Position numbers and translations under genes: made by a program. A stretch of DNA of 64,000 nucleotides from contig JADILM010000005.1 of the NCBI GenBank assembly GCA_016617785.1, positions 620,001-684,000 of the forward strand. The letters are read 5' to 3'. The notes beneath the pieces are model-generated. The model ran no database searches. It had not been told where the DNA came from and saw only the letters and a list, made by a program, of their open reading frames with translations. Positions 1 through 10,398 of the stretch are shown piece by piece. Position 1 is the first letter of the stretch. Each line of letters opens with the position of its first letter. Origin of the DNA: Sporobolomyces roseus. Lineage: Eukaryota; Basidiomycota; Microbotryomycetes; Sporidiobolales; Sporidiobolaceae.

Positions 1-452
1 AGGCCGGCATGTTTGTCTGCGTCGTCCTAGGCTGGCGTCTACGCAATGGATCTGTCGTTTCTCTCCCATTTTGACGAAATCACTTCTCTGATTCTGCTCT
101 CGTGAAGAAGGCTCGCCAGGGATACTCAACAACGAAGAGTCTCTCTGCATCGAGGGTCTGCGGGGGCGAGGTCGAAATGACTTCTGAGTTGTCCACAGGT
201 TTCGCGAAATCGACGACTCCTCTGAACTCGAGGGATCATTCCACTCCTTTCATAAGGCAGCAGTCTAATAAGTCTGAGTATGATTGTACAAGCATCATAG
301 TATTGCAAAGAATCCATTAATCGTTGAAGATACGCACCATAGCCTGATATCGTCGAATCAGAGAAGCGAAATAGTTTAGTCATATATGGTATAAAGCACA
401 ATGTTGTTGAAACTCAAGCCTTCTGGTATATAGAAACTCCTCCTTAGTCCTT
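1..452. other. Left edge, no gene supported
   Basis: Both strands carry only short ORFs with no recognisable domain and no convincing chain of splice sites. The right end of the stretch lies just beyond the stop codon of the choline kinase, so part of it is probably that gene's 3' untranslated region. A gene running in from outside the window cannot be excluded. Confidence 0.4.
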
Positions 453-3281
453 TTAGATGACTCCCAGACTAGCCAATTCCCTCCTAAACATTTCCATCCT
501 CTCTGCGGCATAACTCAAATAATCAAACACTTCACTCTCTACCTCATCCCACTCCTCTTCATCGTCACTCCCTTCCTCCCCTCTAGATTGTTCCAATTTG
601 AGTTCCTGCAACTCCTTCGCCAAATCTCCAGCACTGATTTCCTCCTCTCTGAGTGAGTCTGGACTCTTACTCCTACTCCTCACTGAGCCACCACTCTTCA
701 TAGCAGCCTTCTCCTTCCATCCTTCGATACGAGCGAGGAGATCTTCTTTCGCTTGAACGATCCCCCAAACTGCCCACATCGCATGACTGGATGGTTCCCA
801 AACTTTCACTTCGTCCAATAATTTCTCGACTCGAGGATCTTCACGTGCGGGAGCAGGGGTAGGGTCGGAAGGCTGATCGTACCCGCCATCGCAGCCGACG
901 TAGGCTCGAAGGAATCGTGCTTTCTCGTTCAGAGTTGGGTAGGGACCGTGGGAAGAGAGAGAGTGGGAAAGGGATTCGTGGTGGTAATCAGCTTGCCATT
1001 CGCAGAAGTGATTCGCTGTGAGTCACGGTTCAACATTCTCAGTTAGATCGTTTAGTAATGAGATTGAGGAAGTGAAGATTGCGCTCACCAATGTCGAATC
1101 CCCTCGGGTTTGCACCAGCGTATTCGAAATCGACGACGATGATCCTCTTGTGATTCCCTCCTTCCCTCTTGACCATTCTCTCCAACTCTTCTTCCTCTTG
1201 TCCTCCCTTGTCCGGAGTCAACAACAACAAATTCCCGTATTGAGTATCATTGTGAGCGAAAACTCGTTTCGATCTTCCTTGGTTCCGTTCGGAAGCGTGT
1301 ACAAACGAACGGTACAACCTCAATTGTTGTTCGAAGAGAGGGAGATTGAGGGCTGCTCGGAGATTTAGAGTTCGAGTAGGGGATGCGAGAGGTGGGATGT
1401 GAGAATCGGTTGAAGTTGTCGAGGGAAGGGTGGAGATGGGAGGTGCCATGTCGAGCGATGAAGGTAAACCTTCGGCATCTCCCGAAGCGGCAGAAATCGA
1501 TCCGTTCCTCGAAGGAGGTTGACTTCGAACCGGTCGATCCAACAACCCGTTGAACCCTTCGATACTAGCCAATTGATCCAATTCGTTCAAGACCAACTTC
1601 GCTTCCCTCGTCCAACGAGTGATGTTCTCCCAGACACAAAGTTTCGTTTGTTCCTTCTTGTGAGATGATCGGGAAGAACCCATCTTGCGACGAGGACGTT
1701 TCTTTGATGAAGCTCGGGATTCGAGTGCGGGTCGAGTGGGAAGTAAAGAAGGGGAAGAAACGACTGATCGAGGAGTTCCGAAGGGTTGAGGAGAACCGAT
1801 TGTCGAATTCGAAGCGACTGATGAAGAGTAAGAACCGTAAGAGGATGAACCGGAGGAAGTGCCGAAGGAGAAGAGGGAAGAGTTGGAAGAAGTTGAATAG
1901 ACTGATGCTCCGCTTGAAACGTTCTTGTTGACGAGAGGATCGATTCCTGGTCGTTCTTGAGATTCTCCATCTTCAGAAGAAGCGACTTTGTTCTGACTGT
2001 TCCGGAGTTTGGCAGCGTCTGCAGCTTGTTCTTCTTCATTGGGAGGCCTGATCATCTTCTCCAACTCGACACTGTGTAACTCTCTCATCCTCCTTCCGAT
2101 CCATCGACTAACTCGAGGATCCCTCATTTCCTCTTTGACCAATGCCCGAGAATGGAAGTATTCTTCGACTCGTCCGTTTGCGAAAGTACCGAGAACTCGA
2201 GGTCCGATCCCGTACTGCGACGAAAGGGTGTGGAGGATGTGAAGTTCGTTGCGACGAGAGATGAGGGAACCGGAAGAGGGACCGTAGATACGAAGGAGGA
2301 GAGTTGGGGCACTGAAAGAAATGGTTTCGGTCGAAGGGTGAGTGGTCGAAGTCGAAGAGTTGGTCGAAGTGTCGCGACTGTGCGAGGACGAATCGAACGA
2401 AGGAAGCACCCTAGGAGTGGCTGAGGGAGTCGAAGGAGCTTCGGGAGAGTCGCCAAGCTGTTTCGAAGCTTCGGGGGTAGGCGTCGTTGCTGATTGTCTA
2501 CCCTTGTCGAGTTCCGAGAAGACTGATGAAGGGGACAAAGGAGAGAAAGGTGGAGTATCGTTTTGTACTGTTCCTCCTCCTCCTCCTCCTCCTCCAGCAG
2601 AAGAACTCTGAGACCTTGAATGACCAACAACGGGAGTTCCCGTTCCTTCGTGTTCGTCGTCGAACTCGAGAGGTTCGATATGATCCAATTCGAGTTTCGT
2701 TTCGGGAATCGAAACGAAGAAGACTGCGTTGGTGAGAGATCCTGAAACTTTGTGAACTTGAATCAAAGTAGGAGGAGTATCGATAGGTAAATGAGACCAT
2801 CCGGGAATGGCCAAGTCGTGCCTCAAGACGTTGAACAATTGTTGCAAGAATTCGGTCGATTGATATTGCCTGCAAAGGATACAATGGATAAGCTTTCGTT
2901 AAGGATGAGATTCTAGAGAACTCACTTTGCGTTCATTCGCAAGTTTGCACAAGGTACACCTTCGATGTGACCTTCTTCGAGAGTCCAATCCTCGATATCA
3001 TCATCGTCGTCGTCCAATAGTCCATCGTGTTCATCGTCAAAGTCCTCATCCTCCCGGAATTGACCGATAGATTCATCCCATTGACCAGGAGCGACGAATT
3101 CTAAATCATCTGGAATATCTGGGTTCCGATGGTTGAGAGTGAACGAGTCTTGAGAGTTTGAGTAGCGGTGAGAAGGAGGAGAAGAAGAGTGGGAACGAGA
3201 GAGTGAATCTGATGGGGTAAGTAAAGGGGAAGTAGAGGGTGGGATCTGAACCAATAAAGGTTCGTTGCGGGGTGATGGCAT
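453..3281 (-). CDS. CKI1: Choline/ethanolamine kinase
   Basis: Phosphorylates choline or ethanolamine with ATP, the first step of the Kennedy pathway to phosphatidylcholine and phosphatidylethanolamine; expected in the cytosol. Three exons (3281-2926, 2869-1089, 1015-453) join in phase and sum to 2,700 nt, giving 899 aa. The C-terminal half carries the Brenner phosphotransferase motif HNDTQYGNLL and the metal-binding stretch IIVVDFEYAGANPRGFDIG. The first intron follows this and the last exon continues NHFCEWQADY, as in fungal choline kinases. The N-terminus has an acidic run (DDDDDDIEDW). A long Ser-rich insertion precedes WENITRWTREAKLVLNEL. The protein is much longer than the usual 450-580 aa because of these low-complexity parts. 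The start was taken at MPSPRNEP; an upstream in-frame Met exists. It diverges from MED17. Choline versus ethanolamine preference cannot be read from sequence. Confidence 0.9.
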
Positions 3282-3440
3282 TGACTGTTTGATGTGCCTT
3301 CTTTGGGGGAAATGGAGTGAATGGAAGGAAAGAAACCTGTGAAATTGATCGAGCAATCTGTGAAACGTTTCATCCGTCATCTTCCAAACTCCTCTTCTCT
3401 GACACAAGCTAGCACTGGAACTATCTCTAAATAGCCACAG
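3282..3440. promoter_or_regulatory. Short divergent promoter, CKI1/MED17
   Basis: Only 159 bp separate the two start codons of oppositely transcribed genes, so the promoters and 5' untranslated regions must be shared or overlap. If the kinase starts at an upstream Met the gap is even smaller. No TATA box stands out. Confidence 0.5.
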
Positions 3441-5427
3441 ATGGCTCCTGATCAACATCTATCCCTCGAACCTTTACCAATCTTTGCGAATGATGGGAAA
3501 GATTCAGATCTATTCGCCAAACCGGCAAGGTTGCAAGACGTAGTATTGCAGGATGGCAGTGAAGTGTACACTAGGTGAGCTCTTACTCGTAACCCTCAAC
3601 TGATTCCGGTGCTCACTCGTAGCTCCAATCTACAGGAATGATCCGAAAAAGACTTTACAAGAAAGATTAATGAGAGTATGGGCAGAACGAGGGGACTATT
3701 CATTGATCACTGAAGAGAAAGTAAGGAATCCAATAGAGGAGGAGGAAGAGACAGTGAAAGAAGATCCAGAAGGGAGACCTTCGCCAGAAGAAATGAGAAA
3801 ATTGGCAGAAACCATGTTGAACAACCTCACGTACGTCTCTCCTCCTACTTCCCTTAGCTCCTTTTGGAGACGAAGCTAAAGAGTATAGACGAAGGTGTAG
3901 TATCGCTCGAGGAGAATTAACAACAGCTTTAGATCTCCTAAACGTTCTTTCGCCCGCAACTGATCCTCCCAACGTCGACCCCAACACGATTCCCTTACCC
4001 CACGAGACCTTACGTATCATCTCAACCTCCATTCCCCCACCTCCATCCTACGTTGACCCGAGCCAGAACCCACTCGCAGCTCTACCCCTCGCCTCGTCCC
4101 TCTCCTCGCTCAAACAAAACTCGAAACTATTCTTCTCGGCTTCCGAAGATTTGATCCCACTCGATTCACCCTCCGAACCTTCCTCACCCTCTCCAAGGAA
4201 ACGAACGAAAGCACCGGTAGATCCATGGCCTACTATCCTTTCTTTGCATTCACAAGCTCCTTCAAGAACGCTTCTTCCGCTTGGTGCTTTACCGGGAGCG
4301 ACATTGACTGGGAAAGGTGAGGGAAGGAGTGCGAGACAGGTTGGTGTTTTCTATGGGTTCCAAGAGGCTGGGAGTCAGTTTAGAAGGGCTAGTGTCGCGG
4401 CGATAGGGGAACTCGTTCATCCTGATGTCGAGAGGGGAGGTGGGAGGAAATTGTGTATTGAGTTGAATGGGGAGAGGGTTGTGTGGGAGGATTTGACAGA
4501 AGAGGATGGGGGAGTCGAAGGGATATTGAAGAGGAGGAATAGGAGTGCTTTCGCAGAAGAATTGTTTGCGAAATTGGTTGGGGAAGTAAAGGGGGATGCA
4601 ACTTTGCGTGCAAAGTATAAGGTTGGGAATCAAGTTACGGGGGAATCGATAGAGGTTACATTGTCGAATGGAGAGAGTTTTACGATATCGATGGTACGTT
4701 TATTCTTCTCCTTTTCTTGTCGCTCGTATCTGACTTGCCTTGTCTTTCTCAGATTACGCCGGCGTCGAAAGTCTCAAGCACCTCGCCCTCCCCTTCCTCG
4801 CCAATCACTCTCATCTCTCCCCTCCTACGACTTCTCTTCTTGAAAGAATACTCATCTCGTCGAAACCCCTCTCAAACCCAATCTCGTCCTCTTCTGTCAA
4901 CCATTTCTACCTTCCTTTCCTACCTCAATCGGATCAACTCGCTGAAAGCACTCCTGCTGCGGCTTCAAACGGAGAGGGAGGGAGATGAGGAAGTCGAGCT
5001 TGATGTCGAGTTGTGGAGTGGCGAGAGAAGATTATCGCTTGAGGGGGAGACGAAGAGTGAGCTGAGTGGAGACGTGCTGAGAGTTCTAGAAGGTGAAGTG
5101 GAATTGGGTGGAAGAGCTCTAGTCAGAATCAATCATCGGTTCGTCTCTGCTACTCTTCCAGTCGTTTCTTATACGAGAACTGACTGGAAGTCTCCCATGT
5201 CGAATAGACATACATTCCACATTCTCCATTCCTTACCTCTTCCTCAATCATCCTCTTCCTCGACATTTCAAGCGAATCAAGCGCAAACGCAAAAAGCAGG
5301 AATGTTGACTCTGAGATGTCCGGGTAAACTACCGATCACGATCCCTAGCTTGAGACATTTGGAGGAGTTCTTGAAGGGGGAGATCGAGAGAGTTTTAGCG
5401 AAAGAGAAGGGAAAAGTGTCGAAATGA
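3441..5427 (+). CDS. MED17: Mediator complex subunit 17 (Srb4)
   Basis: Head-module scaffold of the Mediator coactivator, which links activators to RNA polymerase II in the nucleus. Four exons (3441-3574, 3636-3830, 3889-4693, 4753-5427) join in phase and sum to 1,809 nt, 602 aa. The family's N-terminal signature is visible as LQERLMRVWAERGDYSLITE followed by an acidic stretch. A central segment LLPLGALPGATLTGKGEG with ARQVGVFYGF behind it is also typical of fungal MED17. The C-terminal half is less conserved and ends LRHLEEFLKGEIERVLAKEK. A GTTCGT site at 5139 looks like a donor, but removing the 52 bp behind it would break the frame, so it was treated as coding. Assignment rests on family resemblance recalled by eye. 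Confidence 0.82.
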
Positions 5428-5591
5428 AAAAATCGTAGCATTCCTCCTTGAAGACTCGAGTTATGAAAGGTAACCCAGCAAGAGTTAGTGGGATATAATG
5501 AGAGTTGTACAGTGCGACAGACTAGCTAGTGAACAGGGAAGAGAAAAACAGCCTCATCGAGAATCTATACAAAAACCCTCCCTCATCTCCC

Positions 5592-6565
5592 TTAATTCGT
5601 CGCCGGTCTCAACGCTCTCAATCTCTTCGCCAACGCGTCCTCTTCCTCTTCAGTAGCGGTAACCCTCTGTTGATCCTCCAAATTCGGTACTTCCTTCTGT
5701 CCACTCTTTTGACCTTGCAACTCATGTTGAATCTCCAATCCCGCTTCATCCGCTACTTGACTCATCAACAGATCTACCTGATCTGAGGGTGCAGCAATCG
5801 CGTTGTCTGATGAGAGAGTTCCTTCTAAGTAACCGGTTTGAACGTCGAGATCTTCGAATTGAGATTCGAATTTATCCATTACTGCTGAGATCTATTGGGG
5901 ATACTCGAGGGTCAGCGGAAGGGAAGGAGAGGGAGGAAAGCCAAGGACATACTCGTTCAAGATTCATATCTTGCATTGCTCGATCCATGTTCTTGACGAC
6001 AGCAGACATTGAACCCGTAACCTTTACACAACTCTCCTTTCAGCTTCCTCCTCGCGAGAGAGATGGTAACAAAGAGAGGGGAAGACATACAGTTCTCATA
6101 GTGACAGCAGTCTCTACCCTCGAAGCAACAGCATCGATCCTACTCGACAATCTCAACAAGTTCAAACTCTCATTCTTCTTCCTAATCGCATTCGCCGCAT
6201 AAATCTTGGCTCCTTCGTTATTCCCTTGTTGTAATGCCTGTCTCTTTTATCACTCCATCAGCTCGTTCATTAAGGGAGGGGAGGGGGAGGGAGAGAGAGA
6301 AGACGGACCTTTTTCAGTTTAGTTTTCTCTGAAGTCTCATCTTTCGCTGCTTTTCTAGATTGTTTTTGTAGTTGTTTCGTAGTGAACTATTCGTAGGGTT
6401 TCAGGAGGTCAGTGAAAGGGGGTTGAAGTCGGACAGAAGCAGGTGGGGAGATCATGACGAGTTCTTACTTTGAGTTGAAACAGTGATTCTATAGGAGAGA
6501 GGGAGATTGTCAGCGGGAGTATAGTAAGATTGAGAGGTATGCTTACTCTCTAGACCAGAAGACAT
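5592..6565 (-). CDS. DID2: ESCRT-III associated protein DID2/CHMP1
   Basis: Acts at endosomes late in multivesicular-body sorting, recruiting the AAA ATPase Vps4 to disassemble ESCRT-III. Reading the minus strand, at least five short exons join to about 205 aa, the normal size. The order is MSSGLEKSLFQLKF, then a basic helical region ([19 protein letters not shown]), [40 protein letters not shown] and [16 protein letters not shown]. The protein ends with the MIM1 helix [16 protein letters not shown] that binds the Vps4 MIT domain. The basic N-terminus and acidic C-terminal half fit the ESCRT-III fold. The gene converges on MED17 with about 160 bp between stop codons and diverges from the uL1 gene. 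Confidence 0.93.
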
Positions 6566-6836
6566 TGGATAAACGAAGCGAGTGAAATGAGCGGAGGAAG
6601 GAGAGATGCTTGTACGAGTGAATTGAAAGCTAAGCCAATTCTTATCGTCAATTTTACCTCGAGGGGAGTTGTGAAACTGGTTCGAAAGGGCAGGGAAGGG
6701 GGAAAATTTCTCAGCTTCTGTCCTCTTTTTTTCTGTTTCCTCCATCTTTCGATCGTAAGTCTAACCGTAGTCGATACTCGCTCAATAGAAGAATGTAGAA
6801 GAGTAGCTGATTACAACCAATGTACGGTTTAGAACC
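6566..6836. promoter_or_regulatory. Divergent promoter, DID2/uL1
   Basis: 271 bp between opposite start codons. It includes a T-rich run near 6724-6735 on the side of the ribosomal protein gene, the kind of poly(dT) tract often found in fungal ribosomal-protein promoters. The role is inferred from position only. Confidence 0.45.
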
Positions 6837-7869
6837 ATGGCATCCAAGATCAGCGTTAGCAGCGTGCGCAACTCGATCAAGACCATCCTCGATGAGTCTT
6901 CGGGTGACAAGAAGCGTAACTTCGTAGAGACCGTATGTTTTACTGCTTTCTATACTGTCTATGGTCGAGGTCTAGGGCTGATTCAGTGAGAGTAATAACT
7001 GTAGATTGAACTTCAAATCGGTCTCAAGAACTACGACCCTCAACGTGACAAGCGTTTCTCTGGAACCATCAAGTACGCTTTGCACTGTTATATCGAGGTT
7101 ATGGAGAGATCATGGAGCTGATACGAGTCGGAAAATGATCTGATTAGGCTCCCCAACATCCCCCGACCTCGCATGTCGATCTGCATTCTCGCTGATGCTG
7201 CCGATATCGATCGTGCCAAGCTTATCGAGCTCGAGTACATGTCGGTTGATGACTTGAAGAAGCTTAACAAGAACAAGAAGCTCGTCAAGAAGGTAATACA
7301 CTTATTTCTTCCTTAGATGCTGTTGACTGACTCTCCCCTCGCATGAGTATAGCTCGCCAAGAAGTACGATGCTTTCCTCGCTTCCGAAGTTCTCATCAAG
7401 CAGATCCCTCGTCTCCTCGGTCCCGGTCTCTCAAAGGCTGGAAAGTTCCCTACTCCCATCTCTCACTCTGAGGATCTCGGAAACAAGGTCGCAGATGTAC
7501 GATCCGTAAGTCTACTGTGGTGGAGCGGGAGTGTCGGGACCGCTTCACGAGAGTTTCCGAATTTTTCGAATTTTCTTTCGCTAACTTTCTCCTCGCATCT
7601 TCCACAGACCATCAAGTTCCAATTGAAGAAGGTGTTGTGTTTGGGATGCGCTGTAGGCCATGTGGAGATGACTGCTGAAGAGATATTGTCAAACACCAGT
7701 TCGTTGGGATCGATTTTCAATTTTTTTCATTTTTCACCGATCTAACTCTTCTTTCTCGTCTATAGTGCTCTCGATCAACTTCCTCATTTCGCTCCTTAAG
7801 AAGCACTGGCAAAACGTCAAATCCTTGAACCTTAAATCCTCGATGGGAAAACCTCAAAGGTTGTTCTAG
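6837..7869 (+). CDS. RPL1: 60S ribosomal protein uL1 (L10a)
   Basis: Cytosolic large-subunit protein forming the mobile L1 stalk that helps release deacylated tRNA from the E site. Six exons (6837-6932, 7005-7072, 7148-7292, 7353-7505, 7608-7698, 7766-7869) sum to 657 nt, 218 aa, the expected size. It starts [18 protein letters not shown]; other conserved pieces are [51 protein letters not shown] and the end MGKPQRLF. All introns are 60-102 nt with GT/AG ends. The ATG sits in a good ACCATGG context. No snoRNA-like stretch was seen in the introns. Confidence 0.97.
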
Positions 7870-8573
7870 AGGATTTTACTCTCTCTCTCTTCTTCTTCAG
7901 CTCGACTCTCTCTCGCCGCTCCTCTGATAGACACCCACGCACGCTGCACACCAACGCTACCCCTTTATTGGGCGTCAGTGATTTGGAAGCTGTCATGAGC
8001 CTCGATTTTGTTTGTAGCTATCCTCCCCTTTTTACCTTCTTCTATCGTTCAGTCTTGTCAATCAATGGCAATTCAAAGGCGATAGTAGACAACTCGTTCC
8101 CGGCTCAGTGAGGCGAAGTTTCCTCCGATTCGTGAGAAGCTTGACGACAGCTCAGTGCCTTTTCCTCGTCTTTCGATTGCTCTCTGAGCGTCACTTGTAC
8201 TCGTCGGTCCTTCTCGTCTCTGCAGACGCGCAGTCCCTGCTTTCGCTTCGGTTGCTGCAGAGACTCAAAGCTTACACAAACTTTTCCTTTTCTCCCTTGT
8301 AACTCTACTCCCTTTTACCCCTTTTCCTCTCCTGTCACTCGTTCGATCTGAACTTACATCTTTTCGTTGTCTTCCTTGTGTCTTCCTACGAGAAAGTTTC
8401 GCTGCAAGAGAATGCGAATGGTCAAGTGATGCAGCTCAGCGAGATTGAGCGATTTCCGCGAATCACAAGGCGCTCCTCTCGCACCTCTTCCTCTCTTTCC
8501 CTTCTTCTCTTCACTTCTCTCAAACTCGCTTCTGCTTCTGCTACACTTCACACATACTCTCAACACTTACAAG
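7870..8573. other. Intergenic, uL1 3' end and DUF1264 promoter
   Basis: About 700 bp without a supportable gene. It is rich in pyrimidine tracts (CTCTCTCT runs right after the uL1 stop, and several CTTCTCT runs before 8570), as expected for a fungal promoter and leader. Short ORFs here have no recognisable content. Confidence 0.5.
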
Positions 8574-9931
8574 ATGTCGTGAGTTGCATCCCAAGTTCTC
8601 AGCGAGAGTCGTACGCTGAAACCGAGTCCAACTCGCAGTGGTCCTCTCTCTGAATACATCCCTCAAGCTGGAATGATGTCGTTCGCTCCCATCAATGCAA
8701 TCCATCAACACCGTAAGCCCACTCTCATCGTGATCTAGTCGTTGCATCTTCGAGATCCTGACTGTGCCACGGGAAATGGGTCAACAGTCGTCGGACTTCA
8801 TCCTTACTCTGATGGTAAGCTTCCACCTCTCAAACTCCAAGCGAGACGAAGCGAGTCTTGCTCTCAGAAATTGACGTCGTCGTTTGGGTTTTTCCACGTC
8901 GCAGATCGTTCAAGGGTTGTTCCTTCCCATCACTTCTGTTCTTGTGCACCCAAACACGAGGCTGGTACTGTTCGTCAATGTATCATGTACGTCTACGTTT
9001 CTATCACTATCGAACGAGCACGGGAGAGAGAGAGTTGACGAGTTTTTTTGGGGGGATTTCGCGAGAAATCAGTTACGATTCTGATAAAGCGGATGCTCGG
9101 TACGTTCTACGCATACTTCAGTCGACTCAGGTGTCGATGCTGACGTGTAATGGAGTTCGTACAGCTTGATCGGTATCGAATACGTGATCGAAGAGGACGT
9201 TTTCAATACTCTCGACAAAGATGAACAAAAGTACTGGCACTCTCGTGCGTCACTTCTCACTCTCAGTCTCCCCTGAGCGATTACTGAGCAGCTTGAGGCG
9301 TAATGCAGACAAATACGAAGTTGAAAGTGGAATGTTGTGCTTGAAATCGAAAGATTTCGTTCCCACGATGGCAGAGGATGTCGCTGAACAATCTGCTATG
9401 AAGGAACTTCACAAGGTACGCTTCCAGTCTTCTGTCAAGTCATGCTTAGATCGAGCGCTGACTGGATGGCGTCGTCGGAGACTACAGACTTACGGAAAGG
9501 TCGTTTTCTGTTCCCTTCGTCTCCTCGTTTCCGAACATTCGCTGACTCCTCCTCATACCGAACCTCAATAGACGTTCCACACTTGGGCTGTCGACACTTC
9601 TCCCAAACTCCCCCTCGGTCCTCCCAACTTGATGATGTCTCTCACTTCCGACTCTCAACTCTCCCCCTCAGTCGTCTCATCCCTCAAGGAAGTCGAAGGG
9701 ATCGATATCGAACACAAACGTAAACTCCGTTCAACGTACCTCGATTTGAACTACAAGAAACACGAGGGAAGTGATCAATGGGAGAAGAGCGGGAAAGGAA
9801 TCAGGTTGGAACCGACTGAGGTCGAGTACAAGAAACCTGAGAATGAAGGGGCTATTTGGAAGGGAGAGGAGAAGTTGGAAGCTGTTTTGGATGGCAGTGC
9901 GAGGAATGGAGGTAGCATCACCAATGCTTGA
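8574..9931 (+). CDS. DUF1264 / oil-body-associated-like protein
   Basis: Member of the DUF1264 family, known in plants as oil-body-associated proteins and common in fungi; biochemical role unknown. Nine exons (8574-8578, 8639-8712, 8788-8814, 8905-8986, 9073-9099, 9165-9244, 9309-9415, 9488-9499, 9572-9931) sum to 774 nt, giving 257 aa. Family landmarks lie across the joints: PINAIHQHLVGLHPYS, HHFCSCAPKHEAGTVRQCII, YDSDKADARLIGIEYV, EQKYWHSHKYEVESGM and HKTYGKTFHTWAVD, then LPLGPPNLMMS. WHSH spans exons 6-7, and TYGK is encoded entirely by the 12-nt exon 8, whose downstream donor GTCGTT is weak. The C-terminal about 70 residues are charged and fungus-specific. Without these small exons the reading frame closes quickly, which supports the model. 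Confidence 0.86.
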
Positions 9932-10398
9932 ATGAAGAGGGAGGAGGAAGGAAAGGACAAGTTAGCTTGAAATTGGGTTTGTTTGTACATAGAACGCTTG
10001 GAATTCTCTCAGTTTGATCAGTGCCTACTACTACTTTCTGCCGTCTTTGATCGTTCTCGAGAGTGGAGAGTCGTGTGCAGCGAGTACAGACTGAGGGAAA
10101 CGACAGGAAGAAAGCTTGCGAAGGCATCGCGACGATCTCTCTTCTTCTTCTCAATTCCGCTCGCCGCTTCTCACCCGAATCCTCAGTTCCTCGAATAGCC
10201 CGGCTCGTATACAGCGCGCCAGAGGGAGCATTTGTTGAAGTTGCGAAACTTTTTTTCCTCCTCCCTGCTCAATTTCCTCCACTTCAATCAACTCGCCCGC
10301 TACACGCTCTGACAACCCACCAGTACCTAACAAACCAACTCAGAGCATTTAAACAGCATCGGCAGCATCAAGAGACAGCTAGAGTTAGACAGGAAGAG
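9932..10398. other. Intergenic between DUF1264 gene and UTP15
   Basis: 467 bp between two genes on the same strand. The right part (10250-10400) is pyrimidine- and A-rich and should hold the UTP15 promoter and leader. No other gene is supported. Confidence 0.45.

Noticed and set aside
2574..2596. Trinucleotide run TCC(n) as an independent repeat element
   Set aside because: It is coding on the minus strand (poly-Gly in the choline kinase) and too short to be called a separate feature.
5139..5190. Extra intron in the MED17 last exon
   Set aside because: It has donor- and branch-like sequences but is 52 nt long; removal would break the frame that carries the conserved C-terminus.
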